Shown: piece after piece, positions 21,908 through 29,830 of the stretch
Layout of the letters: each line of letters starts with the position of its first letter
Position numbering within the stretch: the stretch's first letter is position 1
DNA from: a virus
IMG/VR virus record: IMGVR_UViG_3300020470_000132
Span: 1 to 30,710 of that record
Reading direction: 5' to 3' (one strand)
DNA: 30,710 nt
Made by a program: the position numbers and the translations under genes
Notes under the pieces: generated by a model
What the model was told of the DNA's origin: nothing
The model's input: the letters and a program-made list of their open reading frames with translations, nothing else
Database searches by the model: none

Positions 21908-23506
21908 ATGACTAGTCCTCAAGACAAATTGACGGACGCTTATTCAGCGATCTATGAAAAGAAGCATATTATAGGCCTGGGTAAGGGCTCTCGAAAGCGT
22001 TGGCAGGACAACGATGGTGATGGAAAGTGGTATGAGCCTGGCGTAGACGTAAAGAAAGTTAAAGAAGAACTAGAGAAAACTGGTTTGTTTAATGAAGCTG
22101 AGATTGCAGCTATCATTAGTGAATCAGAGTGTGGATGTAATCAAGATCCATGCGTCTGTGATAAAGAACAGATTGATGAACTTAAGGCTAAGACCCTTGG
22201 TTCTTACATAGCGAAGGGATCAAAAGATCTTGCAGATAGGAGATTCGATCAGGGTGATAGTGAAAAGCGTAGGTGGGAACCTGATGAAGAGGATGATAAA
22301 GAGGACGCTAAATTAGACAAACGTGAAGAAGGAATTGCTCGTGCTTCTAAGAAGTTAGTAAAGAAAGTAAGGAAAGAAGAGCATGAGATAGTTGAGGACA
22401 TTGCTGACATTCTTGCACAGTTAGAGAGGAAGAGGATTAGACAGGGTGGAGATCCTGATGAGTCACCTTTAGGTAAGAAGACTGGTCGGGCAATGAAAGA
22501 TCAACAGGATAAGCAAAGAGATAAGGCTGGATTAAATCCTGATGGATCAAAGAAGAAGAAAAAAACAAATGAAGAAATAGAAGTTGTTGCGGAGAAGAAG
22601 AACTCTAAGAGGGTATCTCAGCATCCATACGGAAACAATGCGGAAACAAAGGCCGCAAAGAAAGAAGATGATGTAATCCGTAAAAAGTTAGGTCTACCAA
22701 AAAGGATGAAACCTACAAAGGATTATCCTTGGGATGATAGACATGAAGCAATGGACCAACTTTGGGATAAGGTTGCTTCACATTTAACTGAAATTCATGA
22801 ACTCGGAGGGGTTAAGTTTAAAGTAGTCCCTTTTGATGAGAGCGAGGTTGAGGAAGCCTTGAACCCCAAACTCGCTGCTATCGATGCTAAGAACAAGGAA
22901 AATGTTGCAAAACAGGCAGCTGCAGCCAAATCTGCAAGAGATAGGAAGGCTGCTGATGCTGCAAAGTTTCAAGCACATAAAAGAGATGTACTCGCCAAGG
23001 GTGGTCGTCCAGTAGACGCATTAGATTCTTGGCAGAAACAGAAATTACAGAATGGATATGAAGCAAAGTCCGAACAGGATGTGATACGTGAAGTATGTGG
23101 TACAGGTATTTGCATAGGTGCTGCTCTTGCTGCGGGTGGTACTAAGGCTGCCGCAGGTGGTGCTGTTGCCGCAAAGGCTGCAGGTGGTGCGGCTGCTGCA
23201 AAGACAGCTGCTGCCGCAAAGGGTGCAAGTGCCGCCGCAGGTGCATCTAAAACTGCTGCTGCAGCGAAGACTGCAACTACTGCTGGATCCACTGGTGCAA
23301 CAGCATCTAAAGGATCATCCGTTATGAAGGATCTTGGTAATTTTGCTAAGGATCAAGCTGCTCAAAGGGCTGCTGAACTTCCTGGCGAAATTGGTCAGAG
23401 TATCGCAGATAAAGTTTCAAGTTCTTCCGATAATAAAGGAAAGAAACGTGAGACTGGTCCTCTAGGTATGTCATTACCTGGCTCTACTCATGAGAAGGGG
23501 GACTAA
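21908..23506 (+). CDS. Probable virion/head-associated protein, Lys- and Ala-rich
   Basis: A 532-aa protein. N-terminal LTDAYSAIYEKK and GKGSRKRWQDNDGDGKWYEP include DNDGDG (34-39), a Ca-binding-like DxDxDG loop seen in many cyanophage proteins but lacking a clear EF-hand Glu12. The middle is highly charged (Lys/Glu/Asp). Residues 398-468 are mostly Ala with Gly, Lys, Thr and Ser. The C terminus ends GSTHEKGD. No catalytic domain. By composition, late promoter and neighbours I infer a structural or internal head protein. It has a good ribosome binding site and its own exact late promoter. Confidence 0.65.
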   Translation: MTSPQDKLTDAYSAIYEKKHIIGLGKGSRKRWQDNDGDGKWYEPGVDVKKVKEELEKTGLFNEAEIAAIISESECGCNQDPCVCDKEQIDELKAKTLGSYIAKGSKDLADRRFDQGDSEKRRWEPDEEDDKEDAKLDKREEGIARASKKLVKKVRKEEHEIVEDIADILAQLERKRIRQGGDPDESPLGKKTGRAMKDQQDKQRDKAGLNPDGSKKKKKTNEEIEVVAEKKNSKRVSQHPYGNNAETKAAKKEDDVIRKKLGLPKRMKPTKDYPWDDRHEAMDQLWDKVASHLTEIHELGGVKFKVVPFDESEVEEALNPKLAAIDAKNKENVAKQAAAAKSARDRKAADAAKFQAHKRDVLAKGGRPVDALDSWQKQKLQNGYEAKSEQDVIREVCGTGICIGAALAAGGTKAAAGGAVAAKAAGGAAAAKTAAAAKGASAAAGASKTAAAAKTATTAGSTGATASKGSSVMKDLGNFAKDQAAQRAAELPGEIGQSIADKVSSSSDNKGKKRETGPLGMSLPGSTHEKGD

Positions 23507-23509
23507 TAA

Positions 23510-25849
23510 ATGCCTGCGATTGATCCTGATGATATTACTTCTATCTTGAAAGCTCGTGATGCTTCTATAGAAAACGATGCCAAACAGGCAAAGAATAATT
23601 CTAAGAAGCCTACTACATTAGCAGATAGAGCCGATGCAAAAACTAGAAGTACACAAATTCTTAAAGCTGCTAGGAAGAAGAGACAAGATCGTTTAGCTGC
23701 ACTTAAAAAGCAGCGTGACGATGCAATGAAGTCTCAATCATCTCCTAATGTTTCATCACAAGATGGTGATGGTACAGCAATGGCCAAACTACAAAAGCAG
23801 GCTATTGGACAGACTAAGGATGTTGCACATGGATTAGTAAAGGCAAAGGAAGTAGGCGCTAACATTAAAGATAACCTAAAGGCTACTATAGGTCCTCGAA
23901 ATGTTCGTTCTGCTGAGAAGAGAATCAGCAAGATGGCTGATAATATGGCAAACATAAAGAAAACTGCCAAGGCAAAGGTTGATAGAGTAGTTGATAGTAA
24001 GAAAACTCAGATATCAAATCAGATAGATAAGTTGAAGAAGAAAAGAGAAGACAGAAGAAAGATTGCATCACAAACGTTGGCTAGAGACGTTACTCCTGCT
24101 GCTGATAAAGCAAAGAAAGCAGGAAGGGCATTTCCAAATATTGCCGCATCATACATCCCCACAGGAGCAGAGGTCATGACTGAAAAACTTTCCAACTGGA
24201 GAGAAGGGTTTATCTTTGAAGTTGATGATAAAAAAGAAACTAAAGAGAAACTCATCCAACCACTCAAAGGTACTAATACTATTACCATCAATCCTGATGA
24301 GAAAAAGATAGGTGAGAGTGTAGAATTAACTGAATCATTTATTAATTCCAAGATAGAAGATGCTACAGAGTTCTTCTTAGAGTCTGGACTTAATGAAGAT
24401 GGTTTAGATATTCTTGTGGATCTAGTTGGTGTTGATACATTTACAGATTTTGTTCTTGAAGATTCTTCAGAAGAATTGAATGAGGCAAGACGTGGTGGTG
24501 TAAGAATTGAACCAGTATCTAAGACTGGAAAGAAGATTGCTGGTATGAAGAAAGGTGGTGGAAGAACTACTGCACTTAAGTATCCAAAATCACAGAAGGC
24601 AGAGAGGAAGGCAGCAGAGAAAGCTGCATCAGAAGCAAAACCATCTGGATTAAAGGATTATCTTAAGAGTCAAGAGACTAAGAAGACAGTACAACCTGAA
24701 TCTGATAAGAAACCTGCTAAGGTTAAAGTAACTAAGGTTAAGAAAGTTAAGAAGTCAACTAAAGTTGCAAAGCAAATCCAACCTCCTAAGAAAGCTTCTA
24801 AGGAAACTATGCGTTCTAGGGTTACAGATTGGGTTAAGAAGGGTGTTAAAAGACATCAGGATGCAACAGCAAAAGCTAAGTCAGAAGTTAAGAAGATTGC
24901 TAAGACTGCATCAGATACAGCAAAGCAACATTCTCAACATCGTAAGGATCTTGTAAGTGGTCTTAAAGCTACTAAAAAAGAAAAGAAAATTGCTGGTGGT
25001 ATTGCAAAGGGTGTTAAGAAAGCATTGACTGGTGAAGAAGTAGAAATTGGTCAAGAATTAAAGTCTCTTATTGAAAGACCTTTATCCTCAACTGAAGAGG
25101 ATAAGAAGGAAGATATTGTTAAGGGAATGAAGAAGAATTACAGTGGCTTCAGAGAGAGATATGGTTCTGATGCTAAGAGTGTAATGTATGCTACTGCTAC
25201 TAAATTAGCTAAAGAAGAAGTAGGTATCTCATCTGCTGCTGCCATAGAAAAGGCTAAGAAAGAGAATGAACTTAGAAAGAAGGAACAGGAGGCAGTAGAA
25301 AAGGCAAAAAAGTCTTTAAAGAAAGAGGAAGTTCAACTTGAAGCAAAGGTTGATGCTGGAAAAGATGATGAAGCTAAAGAAGATGCAAGGAATACACGTA
25401 AGTTTGGACATGTTCCTTATAACAAGCATGGACATTCTGTTCTAAGAAGATCATTGCATCGTATGAGACGTGGTGACAAGAAGATAAAAGGAAACAAGGA
25501 AGTCAATGTTGAGACTGGTAAAGTAGGCAAGGAGATTGGTGAAGAAGTAGTCACTGAAAGACTAGGTGGTAAAGGATACTCTAGGAAAGCAGGAGCATCA
25601 GGAATTCATAAGACTTCTGGTGACTGGCCTGATTCTGATAGAGGTGCTGGTAACAAGGCAAAGAGAAGAGCAGGTGGTACGGTAGAGAAAAAATCTCCTA
25701 CTTATTTGGCACATGTTCATAACAAAGAGGAAGTAGAAATTCAAGATGCTCAAGGTCAAACTTTTTTAAAAGTGATTGATATTATAAGGGCTGAGAAGTT
25801 GAAACCCACTCCGTCAGTTATAAATAATCCAGAATCATTGATGCAATAG
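23510..25849 (+). CDS. Large Lys-rich probable virion protein
   Basis: A 779-aa protein, strongly basic with long Lys/Ala/Glu helical runs (for example TKVKKVKKSTKVAKQIQPPKK), like a DNA-binding or scaffold-type head protein. Short motifs shared among cyanophage virion proteins include EKLSNWREGFIFE (about 225-237) and YGSDAKSVMYATATKLAKEE (about 549-568). It is preceded by AAGGGG 9 nt before the ATG, 3 nt after the previous stop, so it is in one operon with the 532-aa protein. Hydrophobic-x-Glu sites occur and could be prohead-protease cuts, but I cannot demonstrate this. No enzyme domain seen. Confidence 0.65.
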   Translation: MPAIDPDDITSILKARDASIENDAKQAKNNSKKPTTLADRADAKTRSTQILKAARKKRQDRLAALKKQRDDAMKSQSSPNVSSQDGDGTAMAKLQKQAIGQTKDVAHGLVKAKEVGANIKDNLKATIGPRNVRSAEKRISKMADNMANIKKTAKAKVDRVVDSKKTQISNQIDKLKKKREDRRKIASQTLARDVTPAADKAKKAGRAFPNIAASYIPTGAEVMTEKLSNWREGFIFEVDDKKETKEKLIQPLKGTNTITINPDEKKIGESVELTESFINSKIEDATEFFLESGLNEDGLDILVDLVGVDTFTDFVLEDSSEELNEARRGGVRIEPVSKTGKKIAGMKKGGGRTTALKYPKSQKAERKAAEKAASEAKPSGLKDYLKSQETKKTVQPESDKKPAKVKVTKVKKVKKSTKVAKQIQPPKKASKETMRSRVTDWVKKGVKRHQDATAKAKSEVKKIAKTASDTAKQHSQHRKDLVSGLKATKKEKKIAGGIAKGVKKALTGEEVEIGQELKSLIERPLSSTEEDKKEDIVKGMKKNYSGFRERYGSDAKSVMYATATKLAKEEVGISSAAAIEKAKKENELRKKEQEAVEKAKKSLKKEEVQLEAKVDAGKDDEAKEDARNTRKFGHVPYNKHGHSVLRRSLHRMRRGDKKIKGNKEVNVETGKVGKEIGEEVVTERLGGKGYSRKAGASGIHKTSGDWPDSDRGAGNKAKRRAGGTVEKKSPTYLAHVHNKEEVEIQDAQGQTFLKVIDIIRAEKLKPTPSVINNPESLMQ

Positions 25850-25859
25850 GAACACAGGA

Positions 25860-26129
25860 ATGAACACATTAATTAAAGGAGCTCAAGCTGCATGTGGTAC
25901 TAATGCTGCAGGCGCATCTACATTCGGAAGCGCAACCGTAGTTCGTCTTTATAATAGTACTTCTACTGCAAGATTAGTATCTGTTATTGATGAAGTAAAT
26001 GGATCCACAACAATTGGAACCTTTACAATTCTAGGTAATAGTGTTGAGTTTGTAGAGAAGAAATCAACAGAAGCAATTTTTGCGGCAGATGCTACTGTCT
26101 TTGGTTCAAAGGTAGGATACACAAATTAA
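25860..26129 (+). CDS. Small beta-rich probable structural protein
   Basis: An 89-aa protein rich in Ser, Thr, Ala and Val (STFGSATVVRLYNSTSTARL, then TIGTFTILGNSVEF), with predicted beta strands and no charge clusters. It would suit a virion decoration or tail component. It starts 10 nt after the preceding stop with AGGAAC/AGGA nearby. I recall similar short proteins in cyanomyoviruses but cannot name a function. Confidence 0.6.
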   Translation: MNTLIKGAQAACGTNAAGASTFGSATVVRLYNSTSTARLVSVIDEVNGSTTIGTFTILGNSVEFVEKKSTEAIFAADATVFGSKVGYTN

Positions 26130-26162
26130 ACCTGATATATAATACAGTTGCAATAATTTTAT

Positions 26163-26756
26163 ATGACGCTGCCTAAGGAAGTAGTATTAGAGGCACTTAG
26201 GTGCTGTCGTGATGTGTACCCACATTCACAGGATTTTTTAGTAAGTAGAAAGTGTGAAGGACACACTATACTTGCGGTAGAGGGAACAAATGAGACTACA
26301 GATTGGGTGACAAATCTGAAGTTTTTGATTAAGAGAGATGATTGTCACAGAGGTTTTAGAAATAATGCTAATAGGACACTAGCTTCACTAGTGATCGGTT
26401 ACGAAGCATTGGATCCTAAGAGGAAACTAGTAATTGCAGGACACTCTTTAGGTGGTGCTACTGCAACACTTATTGCCGAAGCTCTTTGGGATTCAGGTAA
26501 TAAAAATATTGGGTTAGTTACTGCAGGGTCACCAAGGCCAGGTGGACGTAGGTTAAGAAGGAGAATTAAAGACCTTGAACATCTTCGGTTTGTGCATGGT
26601 AATGACATTGTGCCAGGGACTCCTCCTTGGTTGGCTGGCTATGTACATACTCACCCACGCATCTACCTACCTGATGAGGTAGAGACTAGATTTGATGGTG
26701 TCGCTGATCACAATATAGGTGATTACTACGATGCCGCAGTAAAGTATTATTCTTGA
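26163..26756 (+). CDS. Class 3 lipase-like alpha/beta hydrolase
   Basis: A 197-aa protein. The nucleophile elbow GHSLGGA (93-99, Ser95) follows strand KLVIAG. Asp148 lies in VHGNDIVPGTPP, and His183 in ADHNIGDYYDA completes a plausible triad in the usual lipase_3 order. The upstream AVEGTNETTDWVTNL and CHRGF match the family's substrate-loop region. Such enzymes hydrolyse acylglycerols or phospholipids. There is no signal peptide or membrane segment. A TATAAT-like element lies at 26138-26143 without a -35 box. It lies between virion genes and small membrane proteins, so it might act on host membranes during lysis or be part of the virion; this is inference. Confidence 0.8.
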   Translation: MTLPKEVVLEALRCCRDVYPHSQDFLVSRKCEGHTILAVEGTNETTDWVTNLKFLIKRDDCHRGFRNNANRTLASLVIGYEALDPKRKLVIAGHSLGGATATLIAEALWDSGNKNIGLVTAGSPRPGGRRLRRRIKDLEHLRFVHGNDIVPGTPPWLAGYVHTHPRIYLPDEVETRFDGVADHNIGDYYDAAVKYYS

Positions 26757-26763
26757 GGTAATT

Positions 26764-27039
26764 ATGAAAAAGTATTTAAATCAAACAACAGTTAATGTTA
26801 TTGCTATCGCAGGTGCTGCCGCATGGGGACTCTGTTTATTGGGTAGTGTTACTAAAGTAGTCCAGAGAGGTGGTTCTAATTCTGCATATAAATCACAGAC
26901 AGTTGAGAATCTGAAATTAGATCATGATATTGCTAGAGTAAAGCATTGTGGCCAGATTATAAAGTCTGGAATTAGGATTGATGATAAGTCACCAACATCA
27001 TCATTGTGTTCAGATATTATAGTAGTTGAGAAAGAATGA
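26764..27039 (+). CDS. Small single-pass membrane protein
   Basis: A 91-aa protein. Residues about 9-31 (VNVIAIAGAAAWGLCLLGSV) form one hydrophobic helix after a short basic start, then a polar C-terminal domain with Cys57 (KHCGQI) and Cys82 (SSLCSD). It could be an uncleaved membrane anchor or signal-type sequence. The last 4 nt overlap the next gene. Spanin or holin-like roles are possible but unsupported. It follows the lipase by 7 nt, suggesting co-expression. Confidence 0.65.
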   Translation: MKKYLNQTTVNVIAIAGAAAWGLCLLGSVTKVVQRGGSNSAYKSQTVENLKLDHDIARVKHCGQIIKSGIRIDDKSPTSSLCSDIIVVEKE

Positions 27040-27218
27040 CATTCTTATTCTTATTAGTGAAACCCTTGCTGCTACTTGCAGTAAGGAAGGTGTTTAAGAA
27101 ACAAATGAAAGTCTTTGCTATCGAGATGCTTGAAAACTATGCTCAGACTACGGACAATGACGTAGATGATCAGTTGGTTGCAAGGGTTAAGAAGGCTATG
27201 AGACTTGGTGCAGTATAA
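27036..27218 (+). CDS. Small protein with N-terminal hydrophobic helix
   Basis: A 60-aa protein that starts on an ATGA overlap. MTFLFLLVKPLLLLAVRK is one hydrophobic helix broken by Lys-Pro, followed by a basic stretch and an acidic helix (YAQTTDNDVDDQLVARVKK). It ends inside an exact late promoter. The topology suggests membrane association. With the preceding gene it forms a pair of small membrane proteins directly after the lipase. Function unknown. Confidence 0.6.
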   Translation: MTFLFLLVKPLLLLAVRKVFKKQMKVFAIEMLENYAQTTDNDVDDQLVARVKKAMRLGAV

Positions 27219-27221
27219 ATA
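27214..27221 (+). promoter_or_regulatory. Exact T4-type late promoter
   Basis: TATAAATA at 27214-27221 is the full T4 late consensus. The TAA stop of the upstream gene (27216-27218) is inside it. The next gene starts at 27256 with GGAG at 27243-27246, so the leader is about 30 nt long. Confidence 0.85.
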
Positions 27222-27255
27222 AACTTAGATCGTAGTCTATTTGGAGATAAAGCCC

Positions 27256-27846
27256 ATGCCTCTTTGGGGAAAAACTGACGCTGATGAGTCCAAGCCAAAG
27301 TGGCTCACAGACGAACAAAAGAAAGAAGTCTATGCCAACGCAAGTGGTTGGGTAGTCGAAGCTGGTTCAGCAATGACTGGTAACGACAACGCTAATGCAG
27401 CACCAGAGATATTGGTTGCCATTGGTGGATTATCTACAGGTATTGGCGCTGCTGACATTACAGAAGTTGAATGGATCACCACAACTGCTGACAAGTCCGC
27501 TGGATTTACTCTATCTGTTAGAGTTAGATACAACGAAGCTGTCACCGTTACTGGATCACCAACACTTGCAGTTACTAATGGTAACCAAGGTTCTGGATCA
27601 GGTCGTGGACCACATACTCTAGTATATGCCAGTGGATCAGGTTCTAACGAACTAGTATTCTCACTCGCAATCGCTGCTGCTAACGCTGCAACAAATGAAG
27701 ATGACGTACTAACCATTGGTGCTCAGAGCATTGCTAAGCCAGGTGGTGCTACTATTAAGGATACAACTGGAACTGCTTCCGATTCTTCTGTTGCAATCTC
27801 TGCTGGACAGGGAACCGCTGCAGGTTCAATCACTGTGGTTGCATAA
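27256..27846 (+). CDS. Ig-like virion structural protein
   Basis: A 196-aa protein. The first 60 residues (from MPLWGKTDADESKPKWLT) resemble the head of an abundant cyanophage structural protein. The rest is a beta sandwich with VRVRYNEAVTVTGSPTLAV, TLVYASGSGSNELVFSLAI and GATIKDTTGT, the style of Ig-like/SwmB-type repeats. The start at ATG 27256 is fixed by GGAG 9 nt upstream; a TTG at 27241 is less likely. It sits behind an exact late promoter, so strong late expression is expected. Confidence 0.7.
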   Translation: MPLWGKTDADESKPKWLTDEQKKEVYANASGWVVEAGSAMTGNDNANAAPEILVAIGGLSTGIGAADITEVEWITTTADKSAGFTLSVRVRYNEAVTVTGSPTLAVTNGNQGSGSGRGPHTLVYASGSGSNELVFSLAIAAANAATNEDDVLTIGAQSIAKPGGATIKDTTGTASDSSVAISAGQGTAAGSITVVA

Positions 27847-27853
27847 CTAAATA
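27846..27853 (+). promoter_or_regulatory. Late-promoter-like element
   Basis: ACTAAATA (27846-27853) has one mismatch to NATAAATA and begins at the last base of the upstream stop. It lies 23 nt before the next ATG (27877). The same one-mismatch CTAAATA form occurs after mazG. Confidence 0.45.
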
Positions 27854-27876
27854 GTCAAAATTGAATATTATAGAGT

Positions 27877-28248
27877 ATGAGATTTGATGAACTGAATGAG
27901 AATAACTATGTAATTTTTGCAATTAAGAATTACGAGAATCCTCATGCGGTAACGCAAGAAGATTTTGAAGAAGACCTTAAAAGGTTTAAATGGGTAAAGA
28001 GGCTTTTGAAACGCTACAAGACTACTGGCGTTTTGAAAGCTCATTTATTGATTAATCATTTTATAATATTGTATAATGTTTTTGGTGAGGCTGCTACTCC
28101 CTTACTGTTTTACAAAATAGATAAGGACTTGTGGCCTGTTGTTAAGACTTTTGTAGTTTATCTTGGTAGACTGCCAGAGTTTCCTAGGTCTGAACTACAT
28201 GATGTACCAACTGATCCCGTTTGTCTAGAAACGTTAAACACCCTATGA
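27877..28248 (+). CDS. Conserved cyanophage protein, function unknown
   Basis: A 123-aa mainly helical protein: MRFDELNENNYVIFAIKNYENP, DLKRFKWVKRLLKRYK, LLINHFIILYNVFGEAATPLLFYKI, then DKDLWPVVKTFVVYL. I recall this pattern as a widely conserved, unnamed family in cyanomyoviruses. The hydrophobic middle is more like a buried helix bundle than a membrane span. A late-like promoter precedes it, and it overlaps the next gene by ATGA. Confidence 0.7.
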   Translation: MRFDELNENNYVIFAIKNYENPHAVTQEDFEEDLKRFKWVKRLLKRYKTTGVLKAHLLINHFIILYNVFGEAATPLLFYKIDKDLWPVVKTFVVYLGRLPEFPRSELHDVPTDPVCLETLNTL

Positions 28249-28451
28249 GCGATCATATTTTAGACAATATAAGAAAGGTAGTTAAAGGTGGTTCTCTTAA
28301 TGAGGATGCTCCTACTATGTCTGCGGGTACGGGTGGGTTTAGTTCTGCTGCGGCAGCTGAAGGACCAGTTGCAGGATTTGATCCAGCCATGGGCAAACCT
28401 CTGAAAAGAAAGAAATTGAAGAAGGTTTCCCAACTCAAGAAAAATGGCTGA
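28245..28451 (+). CDS. Small basic-tailed protein
   Basis: A 68-aa protein. The ATG at 28245 overlaps the upstream stop (ATGA); a longer frame from 28221 would lie inside the previous gene. It has an N-terminal helix (SDHILDNIRKVVKGG), an Ala/Gly/Ser-rich middle, and a basic tail, GKPLKRKKLKKVSQLKKNG. It is probably disordered and able to bind nucleic acid or act in the virion. The stop overlaps the next gene by 8 nt. Function unknown. Confidence 0.6.
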   Translation: MSDHILDNIRKVVKGGSLNEDAPTMSAGTGGFSSAAAAEGPVAGFDPAMGKPLKRKKLKKVSQLKKNG

Positions 28452-28875
28452 AAGTATTAATGCCGCTATAATAGAACGGCTGGAGAAAGTTGTTAGTACT
28501 CTCCAAGATAATTCAGTTAAGATGGGTCAGCTACTCGCTGTCCATAACGAGAAATTAGATAAGCAAGATCGTATAGATGGAGTACTCTTTGAGAAGATTG
28601 AGAGTATGCATCGTGCTTTAGATCGTGAAGCAAAACTAATCAAGGATGGATGTGAAAGAGATATACGAAAAGTTGATGACCGTCTTAGGGTCATGGAAAA
28701 GAAAATGTGGACTATTTTTGGTGGTCTTGCTGTTATATCTTTCCTCGTTAGCGTGCCAGGACAAACAATCTTAAAAAATTTGCAAAGTCCTACAAGACCT
28801 GTTACAATAGAAGTCAGAGAAAACAAGGACCTTGAGCGTAGTAGACCAGAAATATATCAGTCTCGTATCGCCTAG
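28444..28875 (+). CDS. XhlA-like coiled-coil protein with C-terminal membrane segment
   Basis: A 143-aa protein. Residues 1-86 are heptad-rich (ERLEKVVSTLQDNSVKMGQL, then EKIESMHRALDREAKLI). One membrane segment lies at about 87-106 (KMWTIFGGLAVISFLVSV), followed by a polar tail. The coiled coil plus C-terminal helix with Trp at its start resembles hemolysin XhlA-type proteins associated with phage lysis. Homology is not proven. The gene overlaps the primase start by 44 nt and carries a candidate promoter in its last part. Confidence 0.6.
   Translation: MAESINAAIIERLEKVVSTLQDNSVKMGQLLAVHNEKLDKQDRIDGVLFEKIESMHRALDREAKLIKDGCERDIRKVDDRLRVMEKKMWTIFGGLAVISFLVSVPGQTILKNLQSPTRPVTIEVRENKDLERSRPEIYQSRIA
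28780..28808 (+). promoter_or_regulatory. Candidate sigma-70-like promoter for gp61-nrdA
   Basis: TTGCAA (28780-28785), a 17-nt spacer and TACAAT (28803-28808) give 4/6 and 5/6 matches at ideal spacing. The transcript would start near 28815, just before the gp61 start at 28832. It lies inside the upstream XhlA-like gene. It would let the replication genes gp61 and nrdA be expressed independently of the late block. Confidence 0.4.
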
Positions 28876-29830
28876 ACTACAGAAATTTTCAAAGAAGAAT
28901 AAATTATATACTTTTAGGTGTCCTTACTGTGGTGATTCACAGAAATATAAGAATAAGACAAGAGGATATCTATACCCCATTAAGAATGATTATAACTTTA
29001 GATGCCATAACTGTGGTGTTAGTAGATCTTTTAGTAATTTTTTAAAGGATCAAGATCAAGTCATCTATGATCAGTATGTCATGGAGAGGTACAAAAAAGG
29101 TACTACTGGCAGGAGATCTAACACACCTAATCCAAAAATAAAATTCGAAAAACCTGTTTTTAATAAATCATTTCATGAGATCGATCTGGACAAAATCTCC
29201 AGTCTAAATAAAAAACATCCAGCCCGAATTTACCTTGAACAAACACGCCATTTTCCCAGTAAAACACTGGATGATTTGTATTACTGCGAACATTTTAAGG
29301 AGTGGACTAATAATCAAAAACCAACGTTTGATAATGTAGTAAAAGATGAACCTCGCATTATCATTCCGTTGCGTTACAACGGAGAGTTGATAGGATATCA
29401 AGGAAGATCATTACTTCCAGACTCAAAGATCAAATATATTACTATAATGCTGAAGGAGGATGCTCCTAAAGTATACGGACTTGATGAAATCAATGATCAA
29501 AAACCCATTTACATTGTCGAAGGACCCTTCGACTCCACGTTCTTGGAAAACAGTGTTGCTATGTGCGGCTCCGATGTTAATATTGGGTCGTTTGGTTGGT
29601 GCGATTATATTTACGTTTATGATAACGAACCTCGCAACAGACAGATCGTTGACAGAATCACAAAAACCATTGATAGAGGAGATAAAGTAGTAATATTTCC
29701 TAAAGATATTATGGAAAAAGATATCAATGATATGGTTCTTAGTGGACGAAATGTTCAAAAGTTGGTAGAATCAAATACATACCAAGGGCTTGAAGCAAAG
29801 TTACAATTACAAATCTGGAAAAGAGTATGA
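28832..29830 (+). CDS. 61: DNA primase (T4 gp61-like)
   Basis: Synthesises RNA primers with gp41 helicase. A zinc-binding region has CPYC (Cys30, Cys33) and CHNC (Cys58, Cys61). A TOPRIM domain has IVEGPFDS (Glu230, Asp234) and VYDNEPRN around 262-269. Length is 332 aa (T4: 342). No ATG fits: the N-terminal YISLVSPRLQ part, which looks authentic, requires a start at or near TTG 28832, inside the preceding gene, with AAGGA only 2 nt away. The exact start is therefore uncertain. The stop overlaps nrdA (ATGA). Confidence 0.9.
   Translation: MSVVDQKYISLVSPRLQKFSKKNKLYTFRCPYCGDSQKYKNKTRGYLYPIKNDYNFRCHNCGVSRSFSNFLKDQDQVIYDQYVMERYKKGTTGRRSNTPNPKIKFEKPVFNKSFHEIDLDKISSLNKKHPARIYLEQTRHFPSKTLDDLYYCEHFKEWTNNQKPTFDNVVKDEPRIIIPLRYNGELIGYQGRSLLPDSKIKYITIMLKEDAPKVYGLDEINDQKPIYIVEGPFDSTFLENSVAMCGSDVNIGSFGWCDYIYVYDNEPRNRQIVDRITKTIDRGDKVVIFPKDIMEKDINDMVLSGRNVQKLVESNTYQGLEAKLQLQIWKRV

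Noticed and set aside
22969-23292. Minus-strand Ala/Pro-rich frame opposite the Ala-rich tail of the 532-aa protein
   Set aside because: It is the expected mirror of an Ala-codon-rich sequence and has no start context; the + strand gene explains it.
23118-23327. Plus-strand frame rich in Leu/Gln/Arg inside the same Ala-rich region
   Set aside because: A frame-shift shadow of GCT/GCA repeats.
23500-23512. Late-promoter-like TAATAAAT before the 779-aa gene
   Set aside because: It directly abuts the ATG, leaving no room for a leader and ribosome binding site, and has a mismatch.
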